From NCBI GenBank assembly GCA_037176845.1, contig JAYKXP010000125.1, forward strand, positions 1 to 64,000: a DNA stretch of 64,000 nt. The letters run 5' to 3'. Below are positions 1 through 10,062 of this stretch, one piece after another. The notes under the pieces are model-generated. The model was given only the letters and a program-made list of their open reading frames with translations, was not told the DNA's origin and did no database searches. Each line of letters starts with the position of its first letter. Within the stretch, counting starts at the first letter, position 1. Origin of the DNA: Paramarasmius palmivorus. Lineage: Eukaryota; Basidiomycota; Agaricomycetes; Agaricales; Marasmiaceae. The position numbers and the translations under genes are program-made.

Positions 1-429
1 CAGCTAGAGAAGTGGTTGACGAGCGGATGATGTGCAGTATGGAAATAGTGTTGATTTTGCATTTCATGAGGCCGATCGTACTTGACTAGGAGACTTTGAG
101 ACAATGGAGGATAATGAAGTGCCAGAGCGTTTAGAACAGAAGTCTGAAGGGTCCTCGCAGATCTTAACGTTCGCTTAGGACACTTATAAACATAACTCCT
201 AGGGATGCATTTAAAGGTTTCGAGGAAAATAAATAAATAAAATCAAACTCCATATGAACAATCAACAAGTGTGTTGTCTTTGGTACTACTAGAGACATAG
301 GCAACTATGGACTATCTAACTGAGGTTGAGTAGAGGGTGCTAGGTGCAGGTTATTCAAGCGCCATTATTGGCCGGCTGTCGCTCAGCGCGAGTGGCGGCC
401 GCAGGCTTGCTCGTGCTCAACCTCATTGA

Positions 430-1603
430 AACTGCTTAGCCGAAGTTTGTACTGGCTGTGGGTATACTCGACAAGCGTGGCGAAGGACAGCCATCTCAGT
501 ACGAAGACGGTTATGAAACCGACTTACAAAGCCTCGTCCGAGACAGAAGAAATATCCATGAAGGGGAGCATGCTCATCAGATTGAGGGATATGCTCGTCC
601 CCGCGGGAGGCGCATCAAGCGTTCCTCTATGTCATTATGAGCATCAGTAAATGCACTAGGAAGAAAAACAACAGAATAAGACGTACCAGGGTTCTTCGTC
701 CCTGCGGTCAGTGAGAGCCTTCTCTACGCGGATGCGTTTAGCGGAAGCAGCCTTCGCGTTCTTGGCCTTAGAGAGATAGTAAGACGCTTGAGATACGCTC
801 GAGAATGAATAGCCATGTTGGGGACCATATGATAAGGGATACATACGTTTGAGAGCGACTTTCAGCTTTCTAATTAGTCATATGGAATGTCAGCATGGTG
901 CGAGAGGAATACAAAGATAAAGGTATACTCGTACCTTCTTTCTTGCCCTAGGGGCATGGAATAGAGCGTTTTTAATTACCGCCCTCGACGTCAGCCATCT
1001 AGTATAGAAAGTTAATATGATGACTATGGGATAATATGAGGACTTACTTCGGCTTCAGGAGGCTCAACGTTTGGACATCGTCGTCCACATAGCGGGCATT
1101 AGCCTTACCACTAGTGGGATTGGCAGCGTTGCTTAGAGCCCTGGAAAATAGTCAGAAGGGTCCCTCGGAACATGATAACAGACGAAAACCTTGGCAGGGG
1201 TAGCAGGTGGATTGACCAAGCCTTCCACGCGTTCCTTGAAACCCTTAATGGAAATCCATAGGGCGGGAGCAAGGGTAAGGTCGGCCGCGTTGCCATACTC
1301 CTCGAGGAGTTTGAACCCTTTATCGTACACACTATAGGCCTCGGGGTCTTGGGCGATATGGTACGGGTTCAACGATGCCTTCTGTTAGAAGAGGTCATAG
1401 TCAGTACTATGAACAATATAGAAGACACTAGGAATACGCACGAAGAAACTTGAGGAGTTCATTGGCGCTAGCGTCACGCATTTTGATTGTTGGCCATCTT
1501 GACGATAGCCTCGCCCTCTTGAATATGCTCACGAGCTTTGGTTAAACCACTCCGAGCGATCTTTCACAAGCACCAGGGGCAGGGGACGATACGTTTTTGG
1601 CAG
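430..1603 (-). pseudogene. decayed multi-exon gene, unknown family
   Basis: Reading the minus strand from an ATG near 1,603, coding-like pieces appear in changing frames. They include a helical segment at about 1,133-1,372 (PYHIAQDPEAYSVYDKGF and following) and a Lys/Ala-rich piece at about 680-800. Intron-like GTAAGT...TAG units containing CATAT lie between them, for example near 1,000-1,050. The first exon hits a stop after about 21 codons, and later parts need frame changes to continue, so it is probably a broken copy. It resembles the neighbouring intact gene in layout (short exons, CATATG in introns), but I see no clear residue-level match. Function unknown. Confidence 0.45.
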
Positions 1604-2181
1604 ACATATGAGCTGAATGAGTGAACTAGGATGGACTAGTGCGAAGCAGAAAAGACAGGATGAGATTGGTGATGGGTCTTGGGTTTTCCGAGGACGCTTT
1701 TATAGGGTCCTAGGGAGCAAGGTTCACGCGCTAGGCAAGAAAAAATCTTACTGAGCCAGAGATATGGTCCGATGGTGCGGATGAACGGTGCTAGCGATAT
1801 TTCCGGATGGTGCAGATGATCGCCACCTGGTGTAGAGCGGCTGAAACTTTTCCGCGAGGGCACTGTCAAGGGGACTTGACATTTCTTTTGGTTTGGGGAG
1901 AGATGCTTAGTGGTAACCCGAAAAATCCGAATATTTCGAATATTTTCAACCCTAGAACTCATCAAGATCCATCGAGCGGAATATGACCGGACAGAAAAGA
2001 AAAGAAGTCCCGAGCAGAGTCGAAAAGCACATAGGACAATCCATATGAGGTACTAGTGCATAAACTACACAACGCTAGGGCCATATGAAAGAACTAGAGA
2101 AAGACACTATGAAAGATAGGACAACGGCAGAGTGAACAGGGGTAGAAGGGCTAACTAAGCAATATAATTGCAATAGTTACA

Positions 2182-2273
2182 GCCTCTGTAGCTTAAGGGT
2201 TAAAGCACCACGAATACATCGCCGAAGGCTATCTTTTCAGTGGAGGATCTGGGTTCGACTCCCAGCAGAGGCG
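2182..2273 (+). tRNA. intron-containing tRNA or tRNA-like unit
   Basis: The acceptor arms GCCTCTG (2,182-2,188) and CAGAGGC (2,266-2,272) pair perfectly. The D arm is GCTT...AAGC and the T arm is CTGGG-TTCGACT-CCCAG. Good A-box and B-box sequences are present. The anticodon stem is CCAC...GTGG with an extra hairpin-forming insert between its arms, as expected for an intron. I cannot place a U33 and anticodon confidently, so no isotype is given. It could be a functional tRNA, a decayed copy, or the tRNA-derived head of a SINE, the last being plausible given the repeat-rich surroundings. Confidence 0.6.
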
Positions 2274-2780
2274 GATAAATCCTTTCTCACACTTTTTGAA
2301 GTTCGTCCCTAAACTGAGCCAAAGGAGATGCATATGAAGAACTAGGACTTGAAAGGATACCTTACTAGCGCACGCGAGTGCACTCAGGAAGGTCATAGTA
2401 GTCCGAAATCATGAATATATGGAGACGAGCGCAGAGAATTGAGATCATATGAGCACTCATATGAGCTAGATAAGTCCTCGAGTAGAATCCAATCTAGACA
2501 TATGGGCTCAAAATCAAGTCCCTTGGACTAGTGGTCTCCATAGTGGAATATGTTTAAGTTCACTCGGGCTCACTTAGTCACACTAGGAGTTACCAAGAAG
2601 TAATATTATTGATTTTGTGTCTAGAAGACACGACTACAAGATTTGCTTCGACCCTAGTACTTGAATGTGTGTACTAGGGGAGCCGAGATGATATGTATAC
2701 TATATTTTGCCCACTGAGGGGCGCGCGCGTACAGAAAATCAGTCCGGGAAAAATGAAAATGACAAAAGGCCAAGAGGCCA

Positions 2781-5357
2781 CTACTCCGAGTCCGAGTCAG
2801 AAGAAGCAGACTGCTCGCGAGGGGACTTGTCCTTGATCGCGTCTCCCGAGGAGCTGCCACCGACCTTCTCGACGACCATAGGGCTCTTGGATCCAGCGAC
2901 CTTCTTCTCGATTTTGGAGTCCTTGATGTGGCTGGTAGAAGCCGGGACATCCAGAACGGAACGAGGAGAAATGGTCTTGACCGTAGAACCCGACTACAGA
3001 AAAATAAAGAAAAGTTAGAGCGTCATATGATAAGAAAAGGAAAAACCTACGGCTTTAGGGGATCCCTTGGACTTGGAGTCCAGAGCCATCGGGGAACCAG
3101 GAGCGTCCTCGGAAGTGGTCTTGTCCTATATGTCCAAGTCAGTTTGTCATATGAAGTTTGCGAATATAAGAAAAACGTACCTTGATCACATACTCGGGCC
3201 CGACCCGTGCTTCCAACCACTTGGCCAAGTCGACAGGTGGATAAGCCGACTCTGCACGAGAAACCACTTGCTGATAGGCTAGTGGGAAGAGTCAGTAGTG
3301 TGGGGTATAGGATATATGAATAACTTACTCGCGAGGATTTTACCAGAAGACTTCTCGATGATGGAAATGTCCTTGCCATCGAACCTATATCCAGCAGCAG
3401 TAACGTCGAACGATGAATGCGGGATTTTGAGGGCGGTGAGAAGGATGAGCAGTCGCTCGTGAGTAAGGGCCTCGAGGTCGGGATGCAAAAGTCGCAGCAA
3501 GGCGCATATGACTCGTGGATCGCGAGTGGATCGTTGAAGGATCAACCTTTGACGTTCGAGAGTGCGGTTGAGGCGCAGTGCTTGCTGACGAGCTTGAAAC
3601 TCGATATCCAAGGCACTCTGGAGAGAACCCAGAGTACCCAAGATGCCCTCGAGTTGGAAGGCCAGTCCTAGAAAAGTCATATGAGTTAGAATAAACAAAA
3701 GGAAAAAGTCATATGAGGAGTTACCGTTGTGACCCTGCAGTCCTAGGTCGAATTGCTCATCCCGAGCGCTCAGACATTCCTCCAAGGACTGGGTGAAAGA
3801 GCACTTTTGATTAGTACTCTTGCACCCAGTACAGCCAGCGTGTCCATCTGGACGAGGAGAACAACCCAGCCCCTTTTGAATGCAGCGATCGCAACCCTGA
3901 GTATAGAAGTTGGGCTCAGGTGCAATCGTGGAGGCCTCGACAACGGAGTCGTACGTGAGCTGCACATTACCCTGCAGGTAGACGTGCCCACCGGCCGTGG
4001 AAAGCTCATCGTTGATAAAGCCGTCGTCCTCGTCGTTGTGAAGAGGAGCTGGAGGTTGATAGGCAGTCCGCTCGCCGGATTTCGAGATCTGGAAACGAGA
4101 CCCAATCAGTCATATGAAAAGAAAGAAAACAAAACACTTACGCTAGTGCCTCCTATGACTCGCTCGGACACCCGAGTAAAGGCAGGAGGGAGCCGCTAGG
4201 ACATAGAATAGTAAACATATGAACCAGAGAAAAAGGAAAAGACATACTGGTTCTCGCATATCGGGGACGGGAGCGCGCTCAGACTCCTTGGCTTTGTCCT
4301 TACCCCTTGGACGAGGAGCGCTAGTGGCCTTCTCCTTACCTTTGGGCTTGCTAGGAGCCACCTCCTTCTTTGGAACCCGCACCGTGACGGTCGCGTCCGC
4401 ACGAGGAGTGCGTTTTGGCTGAGAAGGACCCTAGAAAATAAGATTAGAACCATCATATGAAAGAACAAAGAGGAATGACTTACCGCGAGCGAAAGGGCTT
4501 TCTTAGCCTCAGCAGCGATATGAGCGTTCTCGCCTGCATATGCCTCGTACCATTGACCACCGTAGGTCTGGGCATTCCTCTCATCGGGATCTTCACTCTG
4601 GTCGCTACCGTCGCTAGAAGAGTCCTCGTCTTGATCGGTCTTCTGACGCTTGAACGATTTCACGTCGGAATCGGAGTTGTCGAGATTGGACTTGTACCCT
4701 TTTCGTTTGGGAACTCGCGAGGAAGAAGCTACTGGAGGAGGTGTCTTGGGGAGAGGCGCCACTGGTGGTGGAAGAGGGAATCGAAAATCAAAGTCCTAGA
4801 GGAAGAAAAGAATATTAGAAAAGAAATCATCAAAGAAAAACTTCATATGACACACCTCGTATTTTGCGATGAGATCCTCTACCTCTTCTTCTGGGGGGAG
4901 CCAACTAGCGGTTGCCTTGGCCTTGATAACTTTTGCTTGCACGGCCATATGAGCAAGACGATAGATCTGCAGGATGACACCGTGGTAGGCCTTAGGGATC
5001 TCAAAACCACGAGTATCATCGTTGCAGAGTCGGTGATACTCGCGCTAGGGCCAGTGTTAGTCATATGAATGAAGAAAAAGAAGAAAGACTTACGATGTTG
5101 TCCTTCTGGGCTACGAAGAGGGCAGCAACAGCCTCGGGAGAGGGGAAGACCTCTGCTTTCCGATCGAAGGCTGAGTTATAGTACACTCGGAATGCCTTGA
5201 TGAGCGCCCGACCGCGCTCGTACATCCCTAACTGACGTTCGTATATCTCTTCGGGGGAGTAGTCGGGAAGGGGAGGAGGCTGAGGTGGTCTGGCACGTTT
5301 GGGTTTAGAGGCCACTGGCTTTGGAGGCGCGAACGGGTTTCTGACAGGCTCAGGCAT
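2781..5357 (-). CDS. ten-exon protein with Zn2Cys6-like cysteine motif, unknown role
   Basis: Ten exons join into one open frame of 696 residues: 5357-5094, 5044-4856, 4795-4484, 4430-4248, 4195-4142, 4088-3725, 3667-3329, 3278-3181, 3125-3051, 2993-2781. All nine introns are GT-AG and 49-60 nt long, and nearly all contain CATATG. The protein has a Pro-rich N-terminus, a helical region, a Ser/Asp-rich basic stretch, then a cysteine cluster in exon 6 (CDRCIQKGLGC...CTGCKSTNQKC) spaced C-x2-C-x6-C-x9-C-x2-C-x6-C. That is the spacing of a fungal Zn(II)2Cys6 cluster, but here it sits mid-protein rather than at the N-terminus. A long helical region (possible coiled coil) and an acidic Ser tail follow. 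The intact frame argues for recent function. Whether it is a transcription factor or a transposon-borne DNA-binding protein cannot be told. Confidence 0.8.
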
Positions 5358-6880
5358 CTAGAAAAGAAAATTTAGAAAGAAAATGCAAAGAAAAGAACGA
5401 GGAAACGCACCTAGGAACAGCTCGTTGAAACGATGATGAGGGGGAAAAGAAAGAAAGGATTTGGGACGTGGTTCAACTTTGTGAAAAGCTATATATCACA
5501 TTCCGAGAATCCTGCTTCTATTCGATCACATCACGGAAGCTGAGTCATGAAACCGGCAGTCACCGGCAGAAGTTCGATGACCCTGGAATAGCTATACCTG
5601 GCCGTTCTCCTATGAAGAAAATGTCCTAGGACATCGAAATTAGACGAGGGATTACTAGCTTTGGCGCGAGGGAAGCGCTCGAAGGTCTATTTGGTCATAA
5701 GATCAATATGGAAGATGATTGACGCTCGAGGAGGTTTGATAACCCCGGCATCAACTGATCGGACATAACGCGGACAGAGTAAACTGACCGCGCGCATCTC
5801 GAATACACCCAGAAAGAAGTTCATATGAACTATTACAGACCGAGGACGGTCTAGATCTTTTGGTTTGGGGGAGATGTGAGGGTACCAGAACGAAATCGCT
5901 GAAAAACAGTCATTTTGACACTAATTGTTGTGTTCAGAATCGCACTAGTACATCGTACTAAGTTACTATATGGACTTGGTAGCACTACTAGGAACCTAGT
6001 AAGTGCGCATATGACGAAGAATAAGATAGGCATGCACTGCGTAGTGAATACTAGCTGCGCGCGCATAGACGTTGATGTCGTCGTTTAGCCCATATATGAT
6101 TGCGCTCGGGTACGCGTCGAAACCTGTAGACCGTATCTATACTCTATTACCAGGCTGGAACCTTACGAGGACATGCTACTGTACATGGTAGACTTCCTAG
6201 TGGGTCATATGGCTATACTATACTCGCGCTATTGGGACATATGAGATGGGATAGTGAACGAGGACCAACTACCACAGCGTAGAAGGACCCTAGGGGACGA
6301 ATCAGAGCTATATACCAAATACGGTAGAAGCTGGAGGTGCGAGTCACCTTCGAGAGCAGAGTTACCAGGATTAGAAATGTCCGAGTAACCGGGTCATCGA
6401 TACGAGGACCATATGGGGGCTTAACAGCTTTCACATATCGATCGGAATATCCCTCGAGCTTCGAGTTGGGATTCCTACTGCTAGTACGGACACTAGTGAG
6501 GGACATATAGTCCTATAACAAGGAAACAGATAGGATTCTGTGCCAGGACTGTCTAGGACATAGAAAATATAATATAGAACTACAAGGGCATAGAGCCTAC
6601 CTTCCTCGGATACGAATCCGAAGCGTTTCGGTCGAGATCGGACTCCTAGCAAGTTCCGAGCGGAATAACTATGTCCTAGCACCGATATCCGAAACGCACC
6701 ATGCGGAACAGCGCCTCCGCGCGCCACTTCCTAGCAACCAAAAAGTAATATGACTCGCAGTCCTGCAAAATAATGTCGAATTCCGACCAATATATATCCA
6801 AACCTTCCTTTTCTGGTAGATACTTACTTCATATGGACAGAATCCTCTCCTCGTTCTCGTTTCTTGCATAGTTACTATTA
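5358..6880 (-). other. possible decayed minus-strand exons
   Basis: Several stretches read like exons on the minus strand. One is at about 6,370-6,490 (SRNPNSKLEGYSDRYVKAVK). Another is near 6,605-6,660 (LLGVRSRPKRFGFVSE), separated from the first by an intron-like GTAGGC...CTAG. A short start exon lies near 6,869, followed by GTAAGTATC...TTTGCAG. I could not join them into one open frame. No family is recognised; they may be remains of a second gene of the type at 2,781-5,357. Confidence 0.25.
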
Positions 6881-6929
6881 CTTTATCGTGTCCACTTTCA
6901 CTTATATGTAAAATATGTACGCTCGCGGG

Positions 6930-6937
6930 TATATAAG
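6930..6937 (+). promoter_or_regulatory. TATA-like box
   Basis: TATATAAG lies in a setting (GGGTATATAAGCAGCAG) typical of a core promoter, upstream of the hairpin-repeat cluster and with no plus-strand gene right after it. Possibly the promoter of a solo LTR or of a non-coding transcript; no second LTR copy is seen. Confidence 0.3.
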
Positions 6938-7189
6938 CAGCAGGGTTTCCCCTAGGAAGCTCTCAAGCAATTACCCCGCTATATACGTAGCCCTAGAGCT
7001 CAATAGCAAAGTTTTTGACTTCTATCGTTGACCATAGAGGCGACGTGTGCTTAGAACAATAACTTAGAAAATAAAACCTTGAAAAGCCCTTCTCTATATT
7101 GAACTAGAGTCGTGAAATTAGAACTTTGAGATACCCATAGGACAGAGCTAGCGCGTCTAGTCTCTTGCATAGGATTGATTGTTTCTGGA

Positions 7190-7275
7190 CTAGTGTGGAG
7201 CCCCACTAGATCCCTCTTTTCACTTGGTGTGGAGCCCCACCAGTGTCGTTAAAGCTTAGTGTGGAGCCCCACTAG
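7190..7275 (+). repeat. three hairpin-forming direct repeats
   Basis: TAGTGTGGAGCCCCACTAG at 7,191-7,209 recurs near 7,224-7,243 (as TGGTG...CACCA) and 7,257-7,275. Each unit is an imperfect palindrome. The stem ends change together: TAGTG/CACTA in copies 1 and 3, TGGTG/CACCA in copy 2. Confidence 0.75.
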
Positions 7276-7291
7276 CTTATAGGTGGCCTGA

Positions 7292-7356
7292 TTGTCGTGC
7301 TAGTTCGACTAGTGTAATCAGTGCCTTTGGTTGTCGTGCTAGTTTGACTAGTGTAA
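7292..7356 (+). repeat. two direct repeats with CTAGT/ACTAG hairpin
   Basis: A unit beginning TTGTCGTGCTAGTT and ending GACTAGTGTAA occurs at about 7,292-7,317 and 7,331-7,356 with one mismatch in the loop. CTAGT and ACTAG can pair around a 3-nt loop. The pair lies directly downstream of the three-copy hairpin cluster. The whole 6,880-7,720 stretch has no convincing protein gene. Confidence 0.7.
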
Positions 7357-8282
7357 CCATAAGCCTTCATAGGAACAATAGGTCTTTACCCTTGTTGGGT
7401 TCGATAGGTTATTTTGCGTCATAGGAACGTATAGGAATAGTTATAGATAGGTTTATAGGTTGGCTCGCGTTGTCTTGATCATATCGAGACCATATTATCA
7501 TATTACATTGTTTCATTCATCGCTCGTACACTTCCCTTGTGTCCTAGTGATTTGTAGACGTTCAACTAGTGTGCTAGTTGATTTCTTGTGTCGATTGTAC
7601 GGATCCTTTGACAACGTCGAACCCCGCTCGCACAACTTGGCATATTATTTCGCTCGTTCACAAGCGTTTTATAAGCCTCACACCGGGAGTCTCGATTTGG
7701 TCCGCCTTCCTTGGTGATAACAGGTGCTATCGTCCATAGAAAGTTAGGAGAGTCTCGTTGTCTAATAACGTTTACGCACCTTCACCTGCAGCTTGAACGT
7801 CGGCAGGGTCGATGTTCATTGGTGACGGCGCCTTGTCACCTAATGTCCTGCATGAGCGAGGACAAGGTGTGTTTGGAATCAAGCTCACCACGAAGAGAGT
7901 CAACATCCATCGGAGCTACATCGGTGGAGTCCTCAACTCGCCCCTCTTCATCTATCCCACGTTCTCCAGCCCCAGCATTCCCTAGACAGGCAGTGAACAA
8001 GGTAGAAACAACTAACAATGGGAAGCCTACCAGAATCAGCGATTGTTCCTTCTTGGGCAGTCTCTGACCCTATCGTGAGGAGCAGAGCGGTGAAATCAAA
8101 GTGAGACTCACGGGGGCTATCAATTTCAATGCCATTTAGGGCGAAGGAAACTGCCTCAGCAACGGACGTTTGAGGCGTGGAACATGCTTCTTCGTTGCGA
8201 TCAGCAACGGACCCGGTGTCTTTCGGATCTGTCGAAACGGTCAAGACAACGTGTTTGATGTCATCATGTGAGGCACCTTGGT

Positions 8283-10062
8283 TCAGGGAGGACCTGCTGT
8301 TCTCTCTTTCCTTCCTTCCCCACTGTCAGCCTCGCATGGCTGCTTTTTCTCCTCCGCCGCCTTTACCGCCGCCCTCGCAAGTTCGAAGGAATCTGAAAAA
8401 GTGGTTGAAGACTGACTTTCGGAAGGTCTCCTGGTCCCATTCATCCATTTCTTTCCGTCTTTATTTTTACCGGAATGGAAGCTGCCGTCTCTCAGCCCCC
8501 AAGCTATGGCCTCGAAGGAAGAAACACGTACAATTCGATGGAGAATTTCTCGCCTGGATTCTTTGGGGGCTTTCCTACGACCAGACAGACGGTGAGGTCT
8601 GTCAAATCGGATATGTCGTCCGTCAAGGTTTGGCCAACCGTCTTCATGTTCGTGCATCTCCTGGACAGTACGTGAGTTTCTTTTGAAAAATGTTTCTTAA
8701 CAGGGAAAGCTCACTGCTCCTTTGCTTCAGGCGAATCGTCCATGTTAGCTCCTTTTTTTCTTTGTACCAGCTTCCCAGAGTTTGAGCTTCGCCTGGTAGG
8801 ACGTTTCGTTCTCCTTTTCCAGAGCCTTTCTAACCTTCTTGCTCTCTTTGCTGAGCAGGGTCTGTGCAACCTCGCATCGAAGTGCGAGAGCAAACTTCCC
8901 AAGCTCCTTCCTCTTTTCCTCCGCCGCCATTGCAGCCCACCCCGAAGATTTTCGAGGGTCAAGGGTGCTATCCTCATCGTCGCTATCCTCGTCGTCGCTA
9001 TCCTCGTCATCACCGTTGTCATCACCATCGACCTCGACCTCGCCTTTGTCCTGTTCGCCCAAGTCGGGGTACCTTTTCTTATAAACTTTGCGGCATTTGT
9101 CGGAATACTTGGGATGGGACATATAAAATTTGTGTAAGGGAAGCTTGGACGGACGTTGAGAGGTATCAGCCAAGGCGCTTCTGAGGTAAGGCTTCCAACC
9201 TCTTGTGTCAGCTCGTTTGTCTTTGTTCTTGTGGTTATAAAAGTATCTAATGATTTTCTATAGGAAGGCGTCAGCTACGCTGCAACTCAGTTAAAATGGC
9301 GCTCACCCTCTTCACCCTGTTCCACCGCTTTGGGGTCATCACTACAGCCTTCCCTTTATCCTCTGAGGTAGAGGCAGCTGCCGCATCTGAGCAAGGCTGG
9401 GGTCCTTCGACGGAACCTGCAAGACCAGAAGACTTGCCAACTTCGTCGGAGCCAGATGGAGAACTAGAGACCACGGCTGGCTTTACCGAAGACGGCTCTT
9501 TAGCACCGCCCTCGCCGTCGTCCTCTTCAAGAAGATTGTCGTCGTCGTTATTGTCGTCATCTTCGTCATCTTCGTCATCTTCATCATCTTCATCATCGTC
9601 TTCTACCCCATCCACCGGTCGGTACTTGGGGAATGTGTCAAACCACATGGGGAAGAACCCAGCCCAGAAAGGAGCCTTGCTATGACCACATGCGTTGTAC
9701 AGGGGGATGTTCGCAATAAGAACGCGCTCCTCCTCTTTCGGCCAGTCTGACTTTTTACCGCGCCTTTTGGGCTCCTCATCTCCAGGGGCAGGAGAAGAGG
9801 TGTCAGAGGTAGAAGTAGAGTCTGAAGAGGTCTCTGTGGCGGGGGAGCCTGCGTTGGGAGCAGAAGAGCCAGCAGCGGGAGAACTGAGCTCGGCGCTGGG
9901 CTTGGAGACGCTGCTCTCTTTCGTGCCTTTAGACTTCGATTTAGACTTCGACTTCGACTTTGAGCCTGCCGTGGGCCCTTTCTTAGCCTTGGAAGCCTTG
10001 GAAGCCTTGGAAGCCTTGGAGTGCGAGCTGGCGATAAGTTTTCGCATGGCTGTGGAGGGCAT
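8283..10062 (-). pseudogene. agaric-type Lys-rich hypothetical protein, frameshifted
   Basis: Exon 1 (10062-9287) joins exon 2 (9246-8745) in frame, giving 425 codons. The N-terminus is low-complexity (SKASKASKASK, KSKSKSK, then Ser/Pro), followed by a conserved-looking core with an Asp/Glu run, then KLPLHKFYMSHPKYSDKC near 9,120. The frame ends just after a run of seven A residues (8,751-8,757 region). One base fewer there would read on to a clean intron (8714-8661) and a further exon (8660-8532, containing VGKPPKNPGEKF), then 8481 onward, where a second frame change is needed to keep the coding pattern. The family is, from memory, common in Agaricomycetes near transposons; its function is unknown. 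It is either a pseudogene or carries sequencing errors in homopolymers. Confidence 0.6.

Larger units (their letters stand above)
1..6900. other. CATATG-rich accessory block
   Basis: Counting by eye, the palindrome CATATG (usually as TCATATGA) occurs about 28 times in the first 6.9 kb and only about six times in the other 57 kb. CTAG also looks frequent. Many copies fall inside the introns of the minus-strand gene at 2,781-5,357, but others lie outside any gene I can model. The block has an intact intron-rich gene, a decayed one and a tRNA-like unit. It looks like transposon-derived or lineage-specific DNA, but I could not find terminal repeats that would bound an element. Confidence 0.6.

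Noticed and set aside
7460..7717. 85-codon plus-strand ORF after the hairpin repeats
   Set aside because: No motif, no splice context and unusual composition; likely chance.
9530..9600. Trinucleotide-like repeat (GTCATCTTC units) as a microsatellite
   Set aside because: Encodes the Asp/Glu run of the minus-strand gene; explained by coding low complexity.
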